64,000 nt of DNA from contig NC_052018.1 in assembly GCF_015832195.1 (NCBI RefSeq), positions 54,745,666 to 54,809,665 of the forward strand, in the 5' to 3' direction. The DNA comes from Motacilla alba alba (lineage: Eukaryota > Chordata > Aves > Passeriformes > Motacillidae). The position numbers and the translations under genes were made by a program. Of the stretch, positions 13,543 to 26,773 are shown piece by piece. Position 1 is the first letter of the stretch. Each line of letters begins with the position of its first letter. The notes below the pieces were generated by a model. It saw only the letters and a program-made list of their open reading frames with translations. It made no database searches and was not told the origin of the DNA.

Positions 13543-16500
13543 CCCACCTTGCAGGATCTGCCTCTTATCAGCATCAAAGCCCAGCTTGCAAAGCCCCATC
13601 TGTCTTATGCAAATGGCCACCACACACCCAAAAAACTCATCTCCTCCCCCTACTAAGGGTGCAAACCTGGCCTCAGCAAAGCACCCTGGAGCCTCCACAA
13701 ATAGGCAATTGGTTTGAGCCCTAAACCATTAACAATCCAGTCCCTCACAACCCACAAATAGTATTTATACAGTGTCATGGCATGAATTTATGGTTTTATT
13801 CATTTAAATGTACTTGTGTTTCAATAAACCACGGGGCCTTGACCACAGAGAAGGAGCATTTAACATCCCGTAAGTCTGTACCCAGAAACACAACTGTCAA
13901 GTAAATAAGATATTTTAGAGATAATCAAAGGAGATCTTGGCATTCAAAGGACAGAAAAGGCAAGGAAGCATTTTAAGGTTATTTTTAAGGCCAGTGATCA
14001 GTAAGTATAGTAAAGAAAAAGCAATCATTGGAGCATATCTCAGTTCAATATCCCCAAAGGCTTTGCGGAGGAAGATTCTTGTTCTGCATGTATAGAAACC
14101 ATACCTGACCAAAACACTTCCCCTAAGAGAGATTAGCAGACAAAAAAAAATCCCTCAGAATCTCATCCCTACCCAAGAAAACTTACAGCCTTCCACTAGC
14201 TATCACTAAATATGATGCAAATGGTAACAAGCGGGTGAGGAGGAAGAGGTCTGTAAGAACTGGACAACTGGACTGAGCTAATGTTACCCAAAAATCAGAG
14301 AGTGATACCCAGTTCTTCCTGTGCTTTGACTGGGAGAGGAGGAATGTAGTGCAGTCAAGCTAGATCCCTTAGGGAAGTCCTACCAGGAGCAATTCAGCTG
14401 AAAATGAACAACAGCAATGGAAAATAAATATTAGACAGCCTCTTTCAGCAGATGCTGCACTCAAACACACCAACTCATCTCTGCATCTCTCTCCCAAGTG
14501 GCTTTTTGTCTTGTCCCTCCATAGCAGTCTGCCTTAGAACTATGTTCCAGACCTTGTTATGGCATTTCTGATGCCTAACAAGAAGGTATGAGGGTGTTTT
14601 GAGGTAGGAAAGTCAAGTTTAAACCCACCACTGAGCAGGATGTGAGCTTTTGCTTTGTGCTGGAACAGCGCAGAGGAGGTTCAGCAGTTCACCGTCTCTG
14701 GTTGCTGCATCCTGCAGTAGGATCTGATCCCTAGTGCATGCTGGCCTTACACTGAGACTTTATTGGGTGAAAGAACCTTTCCTCCCACATCCCATCAAGA
14801 CATCATGGACAATAGTACTTTACAAGCCAAGGAGGGCAACAGCTCATCAAACAGGGGCAGGGGAAGTGCTCAATTTCTTTACAGTGCAAGGGGGGAAGCA
14901 AGAAAAGAGAAACCAGAGTGACTTTCACCAAAATCTGACAGATCAAATCATACTGGGATTTGAAATTTAGTTTATTCACTTCACATTGTCTTTCATTTTC
15001 ATCCCTGTTAGCTTGCTCTCCAGTTTCCTTCCAACTGGATTTTAAAATACAGAAACATATTTTTTTTAAAAGTTCTTGCAAGACATCCCCTTTGCAGGCT
15101 CAGAGGAGTCAGAGAGCTTGAGTTAGGCTGAGATAAGCTCTCAGAGGAATGAATGCTTATCTGAACCAACCTTTCTGAGGTTTTTCATGTAACAGACAAG
15201 AACCTTAGCTGCAATCAGGGTTATAAGAGAGCACAGATGGCCTTGAGACTTGATGGTCTAGCCATGGTGCTTCTATTTCTGGCTCTCACTAAAGTCCACC
15301 CATCTGATCTTTGGCCAGCCAGGTAGCGTCCCTCCCCCAGCCCATTGCACTTAAAAGGAGATAGCAGTGCTTCATTTTCCTTCAGATATTGGTGTCTGCT
15401 ATTTGTCCTTCATGCAGCTGGAATGGGACAGCTGTTAACTGCTTAATATGGAGAATTCCCCAACTCTGTTGGATCCTCCTGAAGACATTGTTGTAATATC
15501 AAAACCATAGGTAATTAACAGTGTGGAAAATTGCAAAACCATTCCCTTCCTTGCCGAGTTCCTTAATTTCCTTCACAAGTTGGTTTACAAAATGCCTTTT
15601 TTTTTTTTTTAAGTGACGAACTTAATAAGGCCATTTAGCAGAGACTTTAGAGTTATTTAATTAGAAGTAAATTCTTGTGTGTTTTGGGCACTGATTTTTT
15701 TTTAAAGGAAAACATCAAACATGCTCAGGAAAGTGGTACTGGCTTGTGTAATGTCTTCTCATGTCATCTGATCATTTCATATATGCAAGTTCATGTCTTA
15801 AAGTGGTGGTTGCCAGAAATTTAGAAAAGTCCAAAGATATGTTTGAATGCCTGACTTGTGAGAGCATCAATTAGAAGAAACATTGCTGCATTTCCCTCTT
15901 GTTGAATTCCTACCAAGTTTTACTGTTTTTTTTCTGTTCCTGTTCCACCCATATTAAGTGCTTTGGAAGCCAATGCAAAGTAACGAGTGATTGAAGCTAA
16001 ACTGAGCTTAACATTAAGCTTTCATGCTGCCTCTTGATTTGACACATGTCCCGACAGTCATAGGAAGACAGACTGATACAATGTCCTTTAAGACTGACTG
16101 ATGTGACAACAATGGGAGTAGTTGCTGTTCCACTACATATATTCAAGATTTTGGCATAGGGATACCATGAAGTAAAGTCTTAACTTTCAGCTTCTCACAC
16201 CTGTTTTATACTTTATCCAGGTCAACAATCTGAGACAGAATATGTGTCCATTCAAAATGCATCACTGGAAATATTAGGTCAATACAGGTTTTCAGGTGTT
16301 CGTTTTAAAGCCAACACCTTAGCAGAGCATAATAAAAAAATTGCAAAAGCAGCTTTTTTTTTAACCAATTTTATGTATGAATATGAAATTCTCTATTAAT
16401 TGTGGGACATTTTTGACTTTAGAGGTAGTAAAGTAGGTTGGTGCTACTGGGATAAAGAAAAAAAGCACATTGTCAGGGTTCTATAAATTACTGCCAACTT

Positions 16501-18004
16501 CTTTGCATGGTAATGAAAAGCTCTGCTGGTGGCTGAAAGCAATATGCACATCATGTGGGAGCTGACAAAATTACCCAAATAAAAGCATGAAAACAGGAAT
16601 TGAATCAGAAATTGTACTTAATAGCAAATTTTCTTTAATTCTTGGGTTTTCATTCCCAAAGCATTTTTCCCCCACAGATTGTGCAGCTTCAATGAGCAGA
16701 CAGAGGGAGGGCTCTTTTCCTTTCTACTATATGTGCTGCCTTTCAGCACAGCAGTTGGTGAACTTTTATGGGGCAAGTGCAGTGTGAAACTAGCTCTTCT
16801 CATTCTAGGGGAGCCCCCAAACCCACTTTGTTACTAGTACTTTGTTCAGGAAAATTTGTATCTTCTGGGGAAAACAAAGTCTGTAACACAGAAAGCTAGC
16901 ATAAACTTTGCAATTTGCTTTGCAGAAGAATGTAGATATTGTGCATAATTTACATTTTTCAATATTTTCGTTGTGAATAAGGTTAAAGTCCAAAATATCC
17001 CACTATGAAATCTCAGCTTGTTTATGATTTATCAGTAAAGTGTGAATCCAACATTGTGAGCTCATCTTGGCATTAATTGCATCTCTGGTGACAGTGGTTT
17101 AATCCATGAAAGATTACTGAGACAGCTAAAGTCTGCACTTTAAGCCATGAAAATCTAACTAGGCATTTGTAAGTGTGTGTTCAGGACTGGATGGAGAGGT
17201 TTTCATTTCCATGCTTCTGTTTCTGCAGCTTCCTCCTCCCTGGCTCAGAGAGGCACAGCCATGCCCTTTTCCCCATCTGCTCGTGTCCATGCAAAGCACA
17301 CCTGCAAAATCTGTTTTTCTAGACCATCAGTTTGGAATCTCATGTTGCAATCTGTCCATGCTGCTGATTCTGTATGCTACAGAGCATCCAGTCTTGACTA
17401 CTTCTTTTCTCTTCCAGGACTTCCCATATTCTGACCCACCTGACTGACCTATTTTTCTGAACAACACCAAGGGACTGTGAGGCTCACACTGCCAGTTTGT
17501 ATCACATACCCACTGAGTTTCAAATTACTGCACTTTTATGCCTGGGAGGTGACCAGAAAGTAGCAACTTAAAATGGCCTCAATGGCTGTGTTCAGATTAC
17601 TTCTGGAAACTTTCCTTGCTACAGCAACCACAAGCCACAGTCTCTGTGCTAAGTTTGTTGATTATTATGTTAACTACTGTGGTCTACTCTTTGGTTTTTT
17701 TTCCTCTTGCTGCGTACTTGGGTTATGCAGTCCCCAAGACAGCTTTTTTATTTAGCTCTATTTAAAATTTCCAGAACTATAGTCTATGATGAGCAATAGA
17801 TTAATGCAATGCAGTAGAATGTTTTTAACTAATGGCGAGCTGTGTTATTGGTGTTGGTGTGAAAGGGCACTATGACCCACCTATGAAGTTTTTAAAAAGT
17901 AAAGCTCCACTATTTTTGGGTAAGAACATTTTTCTTTACAATGCTGGAGAGCAAAACTAAAGCACTCCATTTCCCACAGCACGTATTTCAAGAAGAGATG
18001 CAAA

Positions 18005-18057
18005 TAAGAATTGAGAAGGGGATCACTGTGAAACTAAGAACTGAGAAGGAAATCACT
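18005..18057. repeat. Imperfect 23-bp direct repeat (30-bp period)
   Basis: The segment 18005-18027 recurs at 18035-18057 with three substitutions and the same orientation. It looks like an old local duplication. Confidence 0.75.
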
Positions 18058-18800
18058 CCATGCATAGAAAACAACCCAATAAAGAAAATTAAACAATAAA
18101 ATATTACTACGTTACTGCTCATGATTTTCCCAGATGTTGGATATCATGGCCATGTTTCAGCTCACAACTGTCTCATACTTGGCTTTTAGGAGAAGGTGAC
18201 CATCTGCCATGATGGAAATACCTCATAAATTTTTTTTTTTCATTTGCAGGGGAAGGCACATTTCCATTCCAAGTTTGAAATTCACTGAAGTTTGCAAGCT
18301 ACACCACATAATTCTATTATTATACTTTCAGGTTTTTTTTTCTTTTTATTCCCAGTGTAGTACTAAAAAACCTTCCAGTTTTCTGATGAAGGGATGAATA
18401 AAGGGAGCTAGCTAGAGGGATAGGGGAATGGGGATAGCTAGAGGCCTAGAAACTAGAGTACACTCTGTGTTCTTGCAAATACTAACACTTAATTTAAGAG
18501 CATCCTATGCCATCAAATGTGTTGTTGGCAGGCCAATATCCCTCCTAACAACTGTGATTGCAGACAAAGAGTAAATATCACACAGGAAGGCATAACAGTA
18601 ACACAACCCATTGGGAAAGGAGAAGCAAGAGGCACTCCAAAAGCAGTGTGCTCTTTGGCAGGAATATAGGCTTGCTCTGGAACTCAGCCTTGCCTAGAAA
18701 AGTTCACAAGCTAGCTGAGCTTCACCCCTTAGGCCTATCTTGAAAATAGACATTGTTGCCCTCCACACAAACACATGCAGACTTTATATTTCACCTCAAA

Positions 18801-18840
18801 GTTGAATAGACTTGCAATAGGTTGAATAGACATGCAATTA
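18801..18840. repeat. 20-bp tandem duplication (2 copies)
   Basis: Both halves begin GTTGAATAGAC and are otherwise nearly identical, 18801-18820 against 18821-18840, with only a few substitutions. Confidence 0.8.
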
Positions 18841-20189
18841 ACTTTCAGTGCTAATGACCTATCAGATAATTCCAGTCCATTCACACCCCCTGGCAACACA
18901 GACCTGACCAGATGGTACCTACACCCAGGAGTAAGGAGAAAGCCCCAAAAGCCCCTGAGAAGTCAAATGCCAGTTCCTGCACCAGAGGGGCCAGAAGGAG
19001 TTGCCCTGGGCAATCACCAGCTTTTGAGAGCAGTCCACACCCCAACACGCATGAGAGCATTTGAGCTCACCCTCCACTGGCTGCAGGATAAACCTTGCAA
19101 CCTTACTGCCAGCTGAGCCATTCCTCCAGCTCCTAGTACTTCCTTTCCTGCCACTGTGCCAGAGTGGGAACAGACCACAGCCAATCCACTTAACTGAAAA
19201 ACAAGAGGCTGAGAAGACAGCAGAAGGAAAGAGAAACAAAACAAAACAACCCCCAAACAACAAAAACAACAACAAAAAGGTGAATGGAAAATAAATGAGA
19301 AAGCTATTTTTATATTTAAAAACTGCCTGGGCTTTGATGTTGCATCCTGCCATACAAACTGGACAGCCAGTGCTATTGCATGGGCTAATGGAGAACAGCA
19401 AAAGCATGCAAAGTTACTTTAATTCTTTGCTTACTTGCTTTTATTGCTAGAATATCTCTAATATAAAAAGATGTATTTTCAGCTCATTTGTATTGTTTAT
19501 ATAGTTTAATATCAAGGCCAAATTAGCTTTAAAACCACCTTAGTTACTGCAAGATAAAATAACTATTAACTGGACCTGTATAGGCTAAAATAGAGTTGAG
19601 CTACAGGGTTCAGCTGCAGCTGCCAGGATGTAATATTTGCTGAGTGCAATTATTGTTTGTGCTGGCATGGAAACTGCTTTCAGCTACTGCCAGCCAGGCC
19701 TCTGGCCAATTATGGCAATAGAACATCCCCCATTAATGTCAATGGGCTAGCTAACTTATTCACAAAATGGTTGTAGTTCAGCTAGCATACGTGTTTGACA
19801 AGAAATTAAATGGAAAGAGCATGTCAAAACTGCATCTGTCTAAAGATATGAGTGAAGAAAAAAACCCACTATCTTTTTATCAAGGGAGTTGATGATCTAC
19901 AACTTTGACTGATGTCACTGCAGAGTTTCCAACCCCAAAAGCAGGTTCTTCCTCAACAACACTGCATTTGTCAGGAACAAGCTGTAAGAAACCTTTTCAT
20001 CTTTTACCCTAAAAAAAAGAGAACATGGTCTCATGTAGGGAAAGAGACTATTGATGCAGTATGTCTTGATGTTAGCACGCCTTTGATGCAGTCCCATTTC
20101 TGTTCTCAGAAAAGAGCTTGAAATAAAGCCCATAAGGTAAATGCACATTTATATGTTTGACTGTCTGCTTTAAATGAGAGAGTCATTCA

Positions 20190-21075
20190 AGTCAGGTGAC
20201 ACAGTCTGTCCCAAGACAAATCTATTTCATATCTTTATCAATGACTTGGGTGATAAGTTGGCATGTAGGTCATGCTAAGATGAAAAGATTAGGATTTAAA
20301 ATGAATGTGAACAATTGGAGCGATAGTCTGAAAATTATAACATTCAAAGTACAAAGGACCATGCCACAAGTAAAACTGAATAATACACATACACCATGGG
20401 AAATAGCCAAGATATGTTCCAGTCCTGGTGGCTTTTGTAGCTCAAAACCTGAAAAGGAAGAGACACAGTTGGAAAAAAAAATAACAGTTGTGTCCTGGGT
20501 AAGTCCTATATGAGAAAAAAACATTGCCAGACAGAAAAAGACATTACAGTCTGGAGAATACATGAGGCCTCCAGCTGGAGTTCGAGTGGGTTATTCTCAA
20601 AAGGTTGGGCATAATTCAGAGAAGAACAGGCACAACTATAAATCTTTCAAAAATAAGGTAGGGAAATGACAACAAAAAATGGTGGTGGGGGGCGGGGGGA
20701 ACAGAGAATAGCTTTTTCCAAAAATGGAATGAAAGAACACATAAACCAGAGGACAAAGTCACAGGTGTCAAAAAAAGGGGATAGGAGTAGACTGCTGTTG
20801 AAAGATAGAACAATAAATCACTTAATTTGCAGTAAGGGCCACTTAGGCTAGACAGCAGTCTAGAAGTCCCAGCATAGCACTCACCACAGGGTGCCCCAGG
20901 GAAGCAATACCTCAGGAGGTTACTGGAACCTCAGCCTCATGGGTTTTTAAGAATTGGGTTTTTTGACATGTTCAAGAGACACAGCTGCTCTTGATCCTGC
21001 CTCACAGGGGGGGTATTGGCTAGACAGCTTCCTGAAAACTTTTCCAGTGATATTTCTTTGATTTCTTGTATTACT
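20190..21075 (+). mobile_element. Degraded CR1-type LINE (reverse transcriptase end and 3' tail)
   Basis: Several blocks match the 3' part of CR1 elements in the correct order. Near 20225-20260 a frame reads FHIFINDLGD, like the reverse transcriptase FADD-box neighbourhood. Around 20550-20590 the text resembles the CR1 block ending in CTGGAGT. Around 20800-20860 it resembles the block around TTGCAGTNGGG and TTAGGNTAGA. Near 20990-21072 the tail reads TTGATCCTGCCTCACAGGGG, then TTGGCTAGA, TTTTCCA and a GATTTCT-like terminus. The tail is closer to older amniote CR1/L3 copies than to young avian CR1. Stops and indels interrupt every frame, so it is not active. The boundaries are approximate, and the 5' end is the least certain. 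Confidence 0.65.
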
Positions 21076-22208
21076 TTCAAATGCTGGGAAATACCTACAG
21101 TGAGAATTATAGCTGTCCAGAGATTGTTATCTATGTGATCATAGCAGAGGGACAGTGAATGACAAAGACCATCTGGCGTGTTTGTGAAGGAGTTAAAAGA
21201 AGAGATTTTCTTAGGCAGCACAAAATAATTCAGCAAGTAAAAAGAGTAGATCTCCAAACAGTTACTAGAGAAACTGAATGTCCATCTCAGCCTCCCTTCA
21301 GCAGTTACCTCCATAAAATTGTTAATGCAATAGGGGAAAGAGTCTTTGATCTTTATTTCAGCACCATCAGTAAATTTACAAGGAAAGAAGAGTATTTCAC
21401 ATTCTCTGAGAAAACAAGCCAGTGAGAAGATAACAATACGACCTTTTAAGAGTGTTTTCAAAATAAGCCTAATGTTTCTGAGTAATTTTTTTTCCTCTAA
21501 GATACTCTTTTAGCCTGAAAGTCTTTCAATACTCTGTGAACTTTTATAATGGTACAGAAAATTACTTCAATTAAGTCTTCTTTTAGCCTGACGATGCTAA
21601 CTTCGTTTTGTTAAACACAATCAACAGTCACAGAAGACTTGGCATTTAGGTAAATTTCCCTAAGTTATACTGGAATATTGCTAATATCTGGAACAGCGTG
21701 ATCCCCACACATTTTTGGTACTACTTCTCCCAGTAACTCCAAATAATGGCTAGAGCAGTAAACTGAGTGATTTGCTTCCACTTTTCCTGCTTTTTTTCCT
21801 TGTAATTTTGGCTACTAGGGTTTAAACTCTGTTTTCTTACTCCCAGCAAGCAGAGTTAAGTTAACAGGAGCAGCGTATGAGCTCCTTATCCTCTTTTACC
21901 AAGTAGATTACAGGAGACATTCTTTCTGTCGTCTCTTTGCAGTTCAGCTGGTAGCGAACACTTCCAAGCTACATTATTATTTAGAGAAATGAAGTAGGGA
22001 TAGAAATGTTTATTTATTTTTGAGAAACATGACCCTTTTTAGCAATCAAGAGATAAGTGGACTTTGCTTTTCCAAATTCTCAGTAGCCAACAGTGCCATT
22101 AACACAGTTTCTCTCAGGCTGAAGACATCAACATTTCTTCTAATTCATCTCCCTAGTTTGCCTACTGCCTTCTGCTTTTGTTCTTTCTCACTCAGGCAGA
22201 GGAAGAAC

Positions 22209-22252
22209 AAAACTCCCCAAGACAGAATATTCACAATAATTACTTTAAATCA
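22209..22252 (+). repeat. Dispersed 44-bp repeat, copy A
   Basis: This segment, which begins AAAACTCCCCAAGACAGAA, recurs at 24420-24463 in the same orientation with three substitutions in 44 bases. The flanks do not align clearly. It may be a fragment of an unrecognised interspersed repeat or a local duplication. Confidence 0.7.
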
Positions 22253-24419
22253 ACCCCAGTAACCTGTAGCCATTACCTTCCTTAGTGTTCAGAGCCCAGA
22301 GAAAGTCCCAGCCCTTTTCTGTCAGTGTGCCACCCCACCTTTTCCCCACTGATTTGTGATATGGGAGATGTTTCTTAGTTCTTTGGGTATGACCAAAGAT
22401 ACACTAAGTTACTCTGCTACTGATTAAATGAGATGATTCTCTGCCTCCATCCAGCTCAGGGAAATCTGCCACCTACAGCTGCTCTGTGCATCCTCCATCA
22501 CAAGGCAACCTCAGGAAATGCTTAGAAGATAAAGCAGTTGCTTTCTTTCTTACTAAAAATTTGTGAAGATGGGGTAAAAATCTCAACTTCTGTTGCTGTA
22601 AAATTAGAATTGTGAGTTCCAGCAATCCCAGGAGGTGCTGAAGTCCCAGCACGTTTAAGGGAGTGCACAATGCCTGGGGACCCTTAGATAGAAAACCCTA
22701 TTAGAGCTTCAAATGTCAGTATCATGGCTCTGCCAAATGTGCAAATAAGCACTACAGAAAGACAGGAGAACACATCTGTCTAACGTTGTTTGATTGTAAC
22801 CCATTATCTGAGTATCCCTGAGTGCAGCGTACTTCTGCAATCCACTGATTGAAGAAGAGTGCTAGATAATAAGTGCTGTTGGAAGCCATTAAAAAATCAG
22901 CAGGTCGCTGTCACACAACTAACTATAAGTGAAAACAGATAATGCCACCAAGATAAAAACAGCATGATTGGAAGAAACAGTGTGTGGGTGATTGGAAAAG
23001 AAAATTAATCAAAAATCTTTTAAAAAGTGTATTTCCACTAATTTCTCTCCAGCCTTTCAACCAAAGAAGAAGCATGCTGCAAAAATAATTACAGATGATT
23101 GCAGTTCTGAAGATGCCATGTTGTTTCTGTTTTTTGTAAACAATAAAACTGCCCAGATAGTCAAGACTGATAAATCATAGCCTTCAGATCCATGCATGCA
23201 CACACCATAACACAAAAATATGTCACCAGGCAGAGTAGGCTATGAGTTCACAGCTACTCTCTAATTACTGCCCAGGCAGTAATCACAAGCTCACCAGAAG
23301 AGTGATTAGCCGCCACATGTTGACAGGGCAGGTAAAATCTGCCTGGGGGGACATACCCACTGAGTAGTCAGTGCTACTCTGTGTTCATACACTTTTCAGT
23401 CCATACAAACTAAAGTTTTCTTGATAGCACACTGTGAGATAGAGTCCTCAGTGTGTTTAATACATTAAACATATCTGCAGCTCTTCCTGCCCATCTGTTT
23501 TATTTTATTTTCTTGACATTTGTAACTTCTGTTTTTTCAAGGGTCAAAGTACTAAATGTATTTTTTGAATAAGGATCAGACATCTGTACAAGGGCAACAC
23601 TTGGCAGAGCCACTGCAGGGAAGCTAAATGAACTCCTTTAGTAAATATTCACTTTGGAATAAACTGAGGAGGCTCCCATGCTGGAATTCCTGGGTAGAGA
23701 ATAAGTGGGAGCAAATATCTGAAAATTGAAGTGGCTGTAGAGGAAGTTACTGATCCAACTGTGAAAATGCACACTAACGTGTCCCTGTTATTCCCTGAGG
23801 ACTTCTAAGAGAAATCAAGGATGAAGTAGATAAGGTACCAACAGTAGTGGATAACTGTTTAAAACTGTCTTGCTTATCTCAGGGCTCGATGATGTAAAAA
23901 GCAGTGAGTTTTATGAGACATTGGGAACTCCAGTGTAAAAGGCAGATTAGTAGAATTGCTATTTTAAGCAAAAGAGATTTCATTTTCTCTCTCTTCAGGA
24001 TCAACTATGCAATCAATGTCTTGAGGTACCTGTACAAATCAGCTTCAGAGTCTTGCCCTCTCTTACAGACATACTGGCCATCATATCAGTCAGGTGTTAC
24101 AGGGTCTATCAGCATTCTCAATACAATGTGAAAAGTCAGCAAGCTGGGGCAGCAGATGCTCAGAGCAGCCATACCTTTTTCAAACATGAATTATTGTCTC
24201 ATTTCCCCTTCCTTCTATTTCACCTGTTTGAAGCTCCTTTATTCTACTTCCATGGCTCTGCATGGTTTAACATTCATGCTAGAGAAGCTGCTGCCTATGG
24301 GGCAGTTTTCTGATGAGGATAGACTATCTTTGCCTTACCATTCTCATAAGAAAAAGACCTTAGAATGCATTCCTCAGTCAGGGAAAAAACGCAGTTGTTG
24401 CCTTCTTAAAACACTACAT

Positions 24420-24463
24420 AAAACTCCCCAAGACAGAACATCCACAATAATTATTTTAAATCA
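24420..24463 (+). repeat. Dispersed 44-bp repeat, copy B
   Basis: Second copy of the segment at 22209-22252, 2.2 kb away and in the same orientation, with 41 of 44 bases identical. Confidence 0.7.
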
Positions 24464-25637
24464 TCAAACAAGGCAGGATTAAAAACTCTTTCCTTCGTTT
24501 TACATGGCTGCATGTGTAAATTAGCATTTGTTGATGTCAATGTCAGTATTAAGCATAAGGTTTTCTGGATATGTTAGAGTATAAGGAAAAACATGAAAGG
24601 TGGTCTGTCTATCTCCTTTCTGGGGAGAGAAGAAAAAAAAAAAAAAGATCATTTCATGCCAGCAGATGGCTACAACTCATTACTGTGTAATGTACAGTGT
24701 GGAAAGTGGAATGACAATTAGCACTCACCAGAAATCCATAACAGAGAATGATATGTGCTCATGCCATTTCATTTCATGTCACATTAATTGAGTACTAGAT
24801 AGCTGACAAAATGTGTTAAACTAACCATAGTTTTCGCTGGCAGCAGCTGAAAATTTGTCTCACACAGAGATTTCATTTCCTCCCAGATGCTGTGACAGAG
24901 GAGGCAGCTTCGCACACACACTCGCTTGCTTCCCCAGCGCTGCAGATGAACTCTGTTCATTTCACTGTCAGGTATTTTCACCCAGGGTTACACCAGGCCT
25001 TAGTAAGTTTTTGATTGCCCCTATGCAACCAGCAGCTTGGATCCCTCTATGGAGGAACCCTTTTTCTCCAGAGGAGCTGCCTGGGCTACAGGAGGCGGTC
25101 ACGGCTCACTTTCCTGTGAGGGAATCTCGCAGGGAAAACCCGCATAAAATGCCTGCCAAACCTGTAATGAGCAACTTGAAACCACTTGGCTTACTGGCAA
25201 CAGTGGTACAGACACTGTTAACGTGCATCTTGAGTTGTCTACAGCTCTATCTACTCTATGAAACTCGGGCTGTTTCTTAAGTATGTCTAATAAGGTCACA
25301 CAGAGATACTGCAAAATCCGCAGGTGTCCTGCAAAGTAGCTGAAGTGTTGTGGCTCAAGTCACTTTGGGCACACAAGTAGGCACAAATAAGCCATGAAAT
25401 GGCTCGTGCCCTAGAAATCACTCTGATCTGGAAGACACCACTTTTATGCTTTGCAGAGCCATGCTTCAAATTCAATACAGCTACACATTTGTGCATGTTT
25501 AGCCACCAAATAGAATGCTTCTGCATTAGTCCAACCCCATAGCTTGCTTACAGGGTTCAAAATTTATCTGTGGTGCAGAGCATCCTCCCTTACTATCCTC
25601 ACTGCAGCTGCTCCAGCCCCATGCTGGCTCATGGAAG

Positions 25638-25690
25638 CATAGAATATCCTGAGCCCCTAGCACTGCACAGGACAACCCCAAAAATCAGCT
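25638..25690 (-). mobile_element. CR1 LINE 3'-tail fragment, minus orientation
   Basis: The plus strand reads CATAGAATATCCTGAG, then TGCACAGGACAACCCCAA and AATCA. These are the complement of the CR1 3' end common in bird genomes, with the usual block between them (containing GGAAGGGACC) missing, apparently by internal deletion. Similarity fades to the right of 25690. Confidence 0.6.
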
Positions 25691-26751
25691 GGGGCTGGGG
25701 TCAGGCTGCCCGAGAAGCAGAATCTGGGGTATTTCCAGTTCAGCCTCTTGAGCTGGCTGGGCACATCTGTAAATCTTGCCACTGTAGCCTGCTATCCATC
25801 ATCTTTTACTATGGGGAAGTGGGGAAAGAAACAGTGCATTGCTCCACAGCTACATGGTGACTCAAAACTCCCTGAGGTATGGTAGGGTAGCAACACTAGG
25901 GCAGCAGACATGCTGTAAAGTATTATCATGAGGTATTAGGTAACCAAGAGGCAACAAATGGCATAATTCAATTGAAACATAACAAACAGCATAACACATT
26001 GGAAATCAAGCCAGCTAAAAAAAGTCAGCTTAGATTTTACAACTGCTGTGATCACTCCTCTAGGCTTTTACATAGTGGTTTCAGGATCAGTTACACATCA
26101 GGCCAGCAAATGAAAGTTGAGCCTCTCATAGTTTCTAGAAGCACATCTTCTTGCTTTGTTTGTTGCTGTGTGAAAAGAGAGCTGGCAGCCAGAAAACAGT
26201 GATTCAGCAAACTGCATTCACAGCTGGGGCCATGGGATATGGGTAAGACAAGAAGAAAGTCCTGTGTTACCACTGTACAACCATTCCCAGGTCAGCCTGC
26301 CTCTGTCTTTCCAGCATATCAGAGCAGCAGCATTTTTCATCACTCACTCACTCACTTACCTACACTGCCTAAAGGTTACATTGATTTTATCTTTACTAAT
26401 CAAGGAGAAAAGCACACTGACAGGCAGCTGTGAGTTGTCTGAGAGATGAGACAGAAAGAGATTTGGCTTCTTTGCAGTGTTTAATTAAAAAGAAAAATAT
26501 ACCCTTCAATTAAATACACTGCTTGAAGTCTCACGCAGACAGCATTCATCATATGGCTTCTAAAGATCCTCAGTCTTCCAACAGAAAGGGATTCAGCTGT
26601 CAGGAGGGGTGCTGCAGGACTAGGTTTTGCGAGGTACAGGTGAAATAGTCCCTGTGCTGGAACTGGTGAAGAGCAGCTGGTTACAGAGAGTCATTGGGAA
26701 ACAGGCTCATTAGATACAGGTGAACAGTGGGCAGATCGAACAAGAAACTGT

Positions 26752-26773
26752 ACACACACACACACACACACAC
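26752..26773. repeat. (AC)11 microsatellite
   Basis: Eleven uninterrupted AC units, likely length-polymorphic. Confidence 0.95.

Larger units (their letters stand above)
12701..20180. other. Intergenic, no supported gene
   Basis: The stretch carries a poly(A) run and a polypurine microsatellite near 13.3-13.5 kb, a poly(T) run at 15597-15610 and two small duplications near 18.0 and 18.8 kb. The 162-codon minus-strand frame at 18919-19407 is low-complexity and unlike any family I know. The segment 19600-19790 is denser in ATTA/TAAT cores and less simple in composition than its surroundings, so it could be a conserved non-coding element. That is a guess without an alignment. Confidence 0.5.

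Noticed and set aside
18919..19407. 162-codon minus-strand open frame with Phe/Leu-rich segments
   Set aside because: Low-complexity composition from A-rich plus-strand sequence, with no start context, splice context or homology I can recognise.
19886..19930. CR1-tail-like text (GTTGATGATCTACAA, then TTTCCAACCCC)
   Set aside because: Spacing and intervening bases do not fit the CR1 tail well enough to separate it from chance.
20937..21461. 174-codon minus-strand open frame
   Set aside because: Its downstream part is antisense to the CR1 tail and it has no recognisable domain; it is a chance frame.
24855..25280. 141-codon plus-strand open frame
   Set aside because: No domain, signal peptide or family resemblance, and length alone is not decisive in 64 kb.
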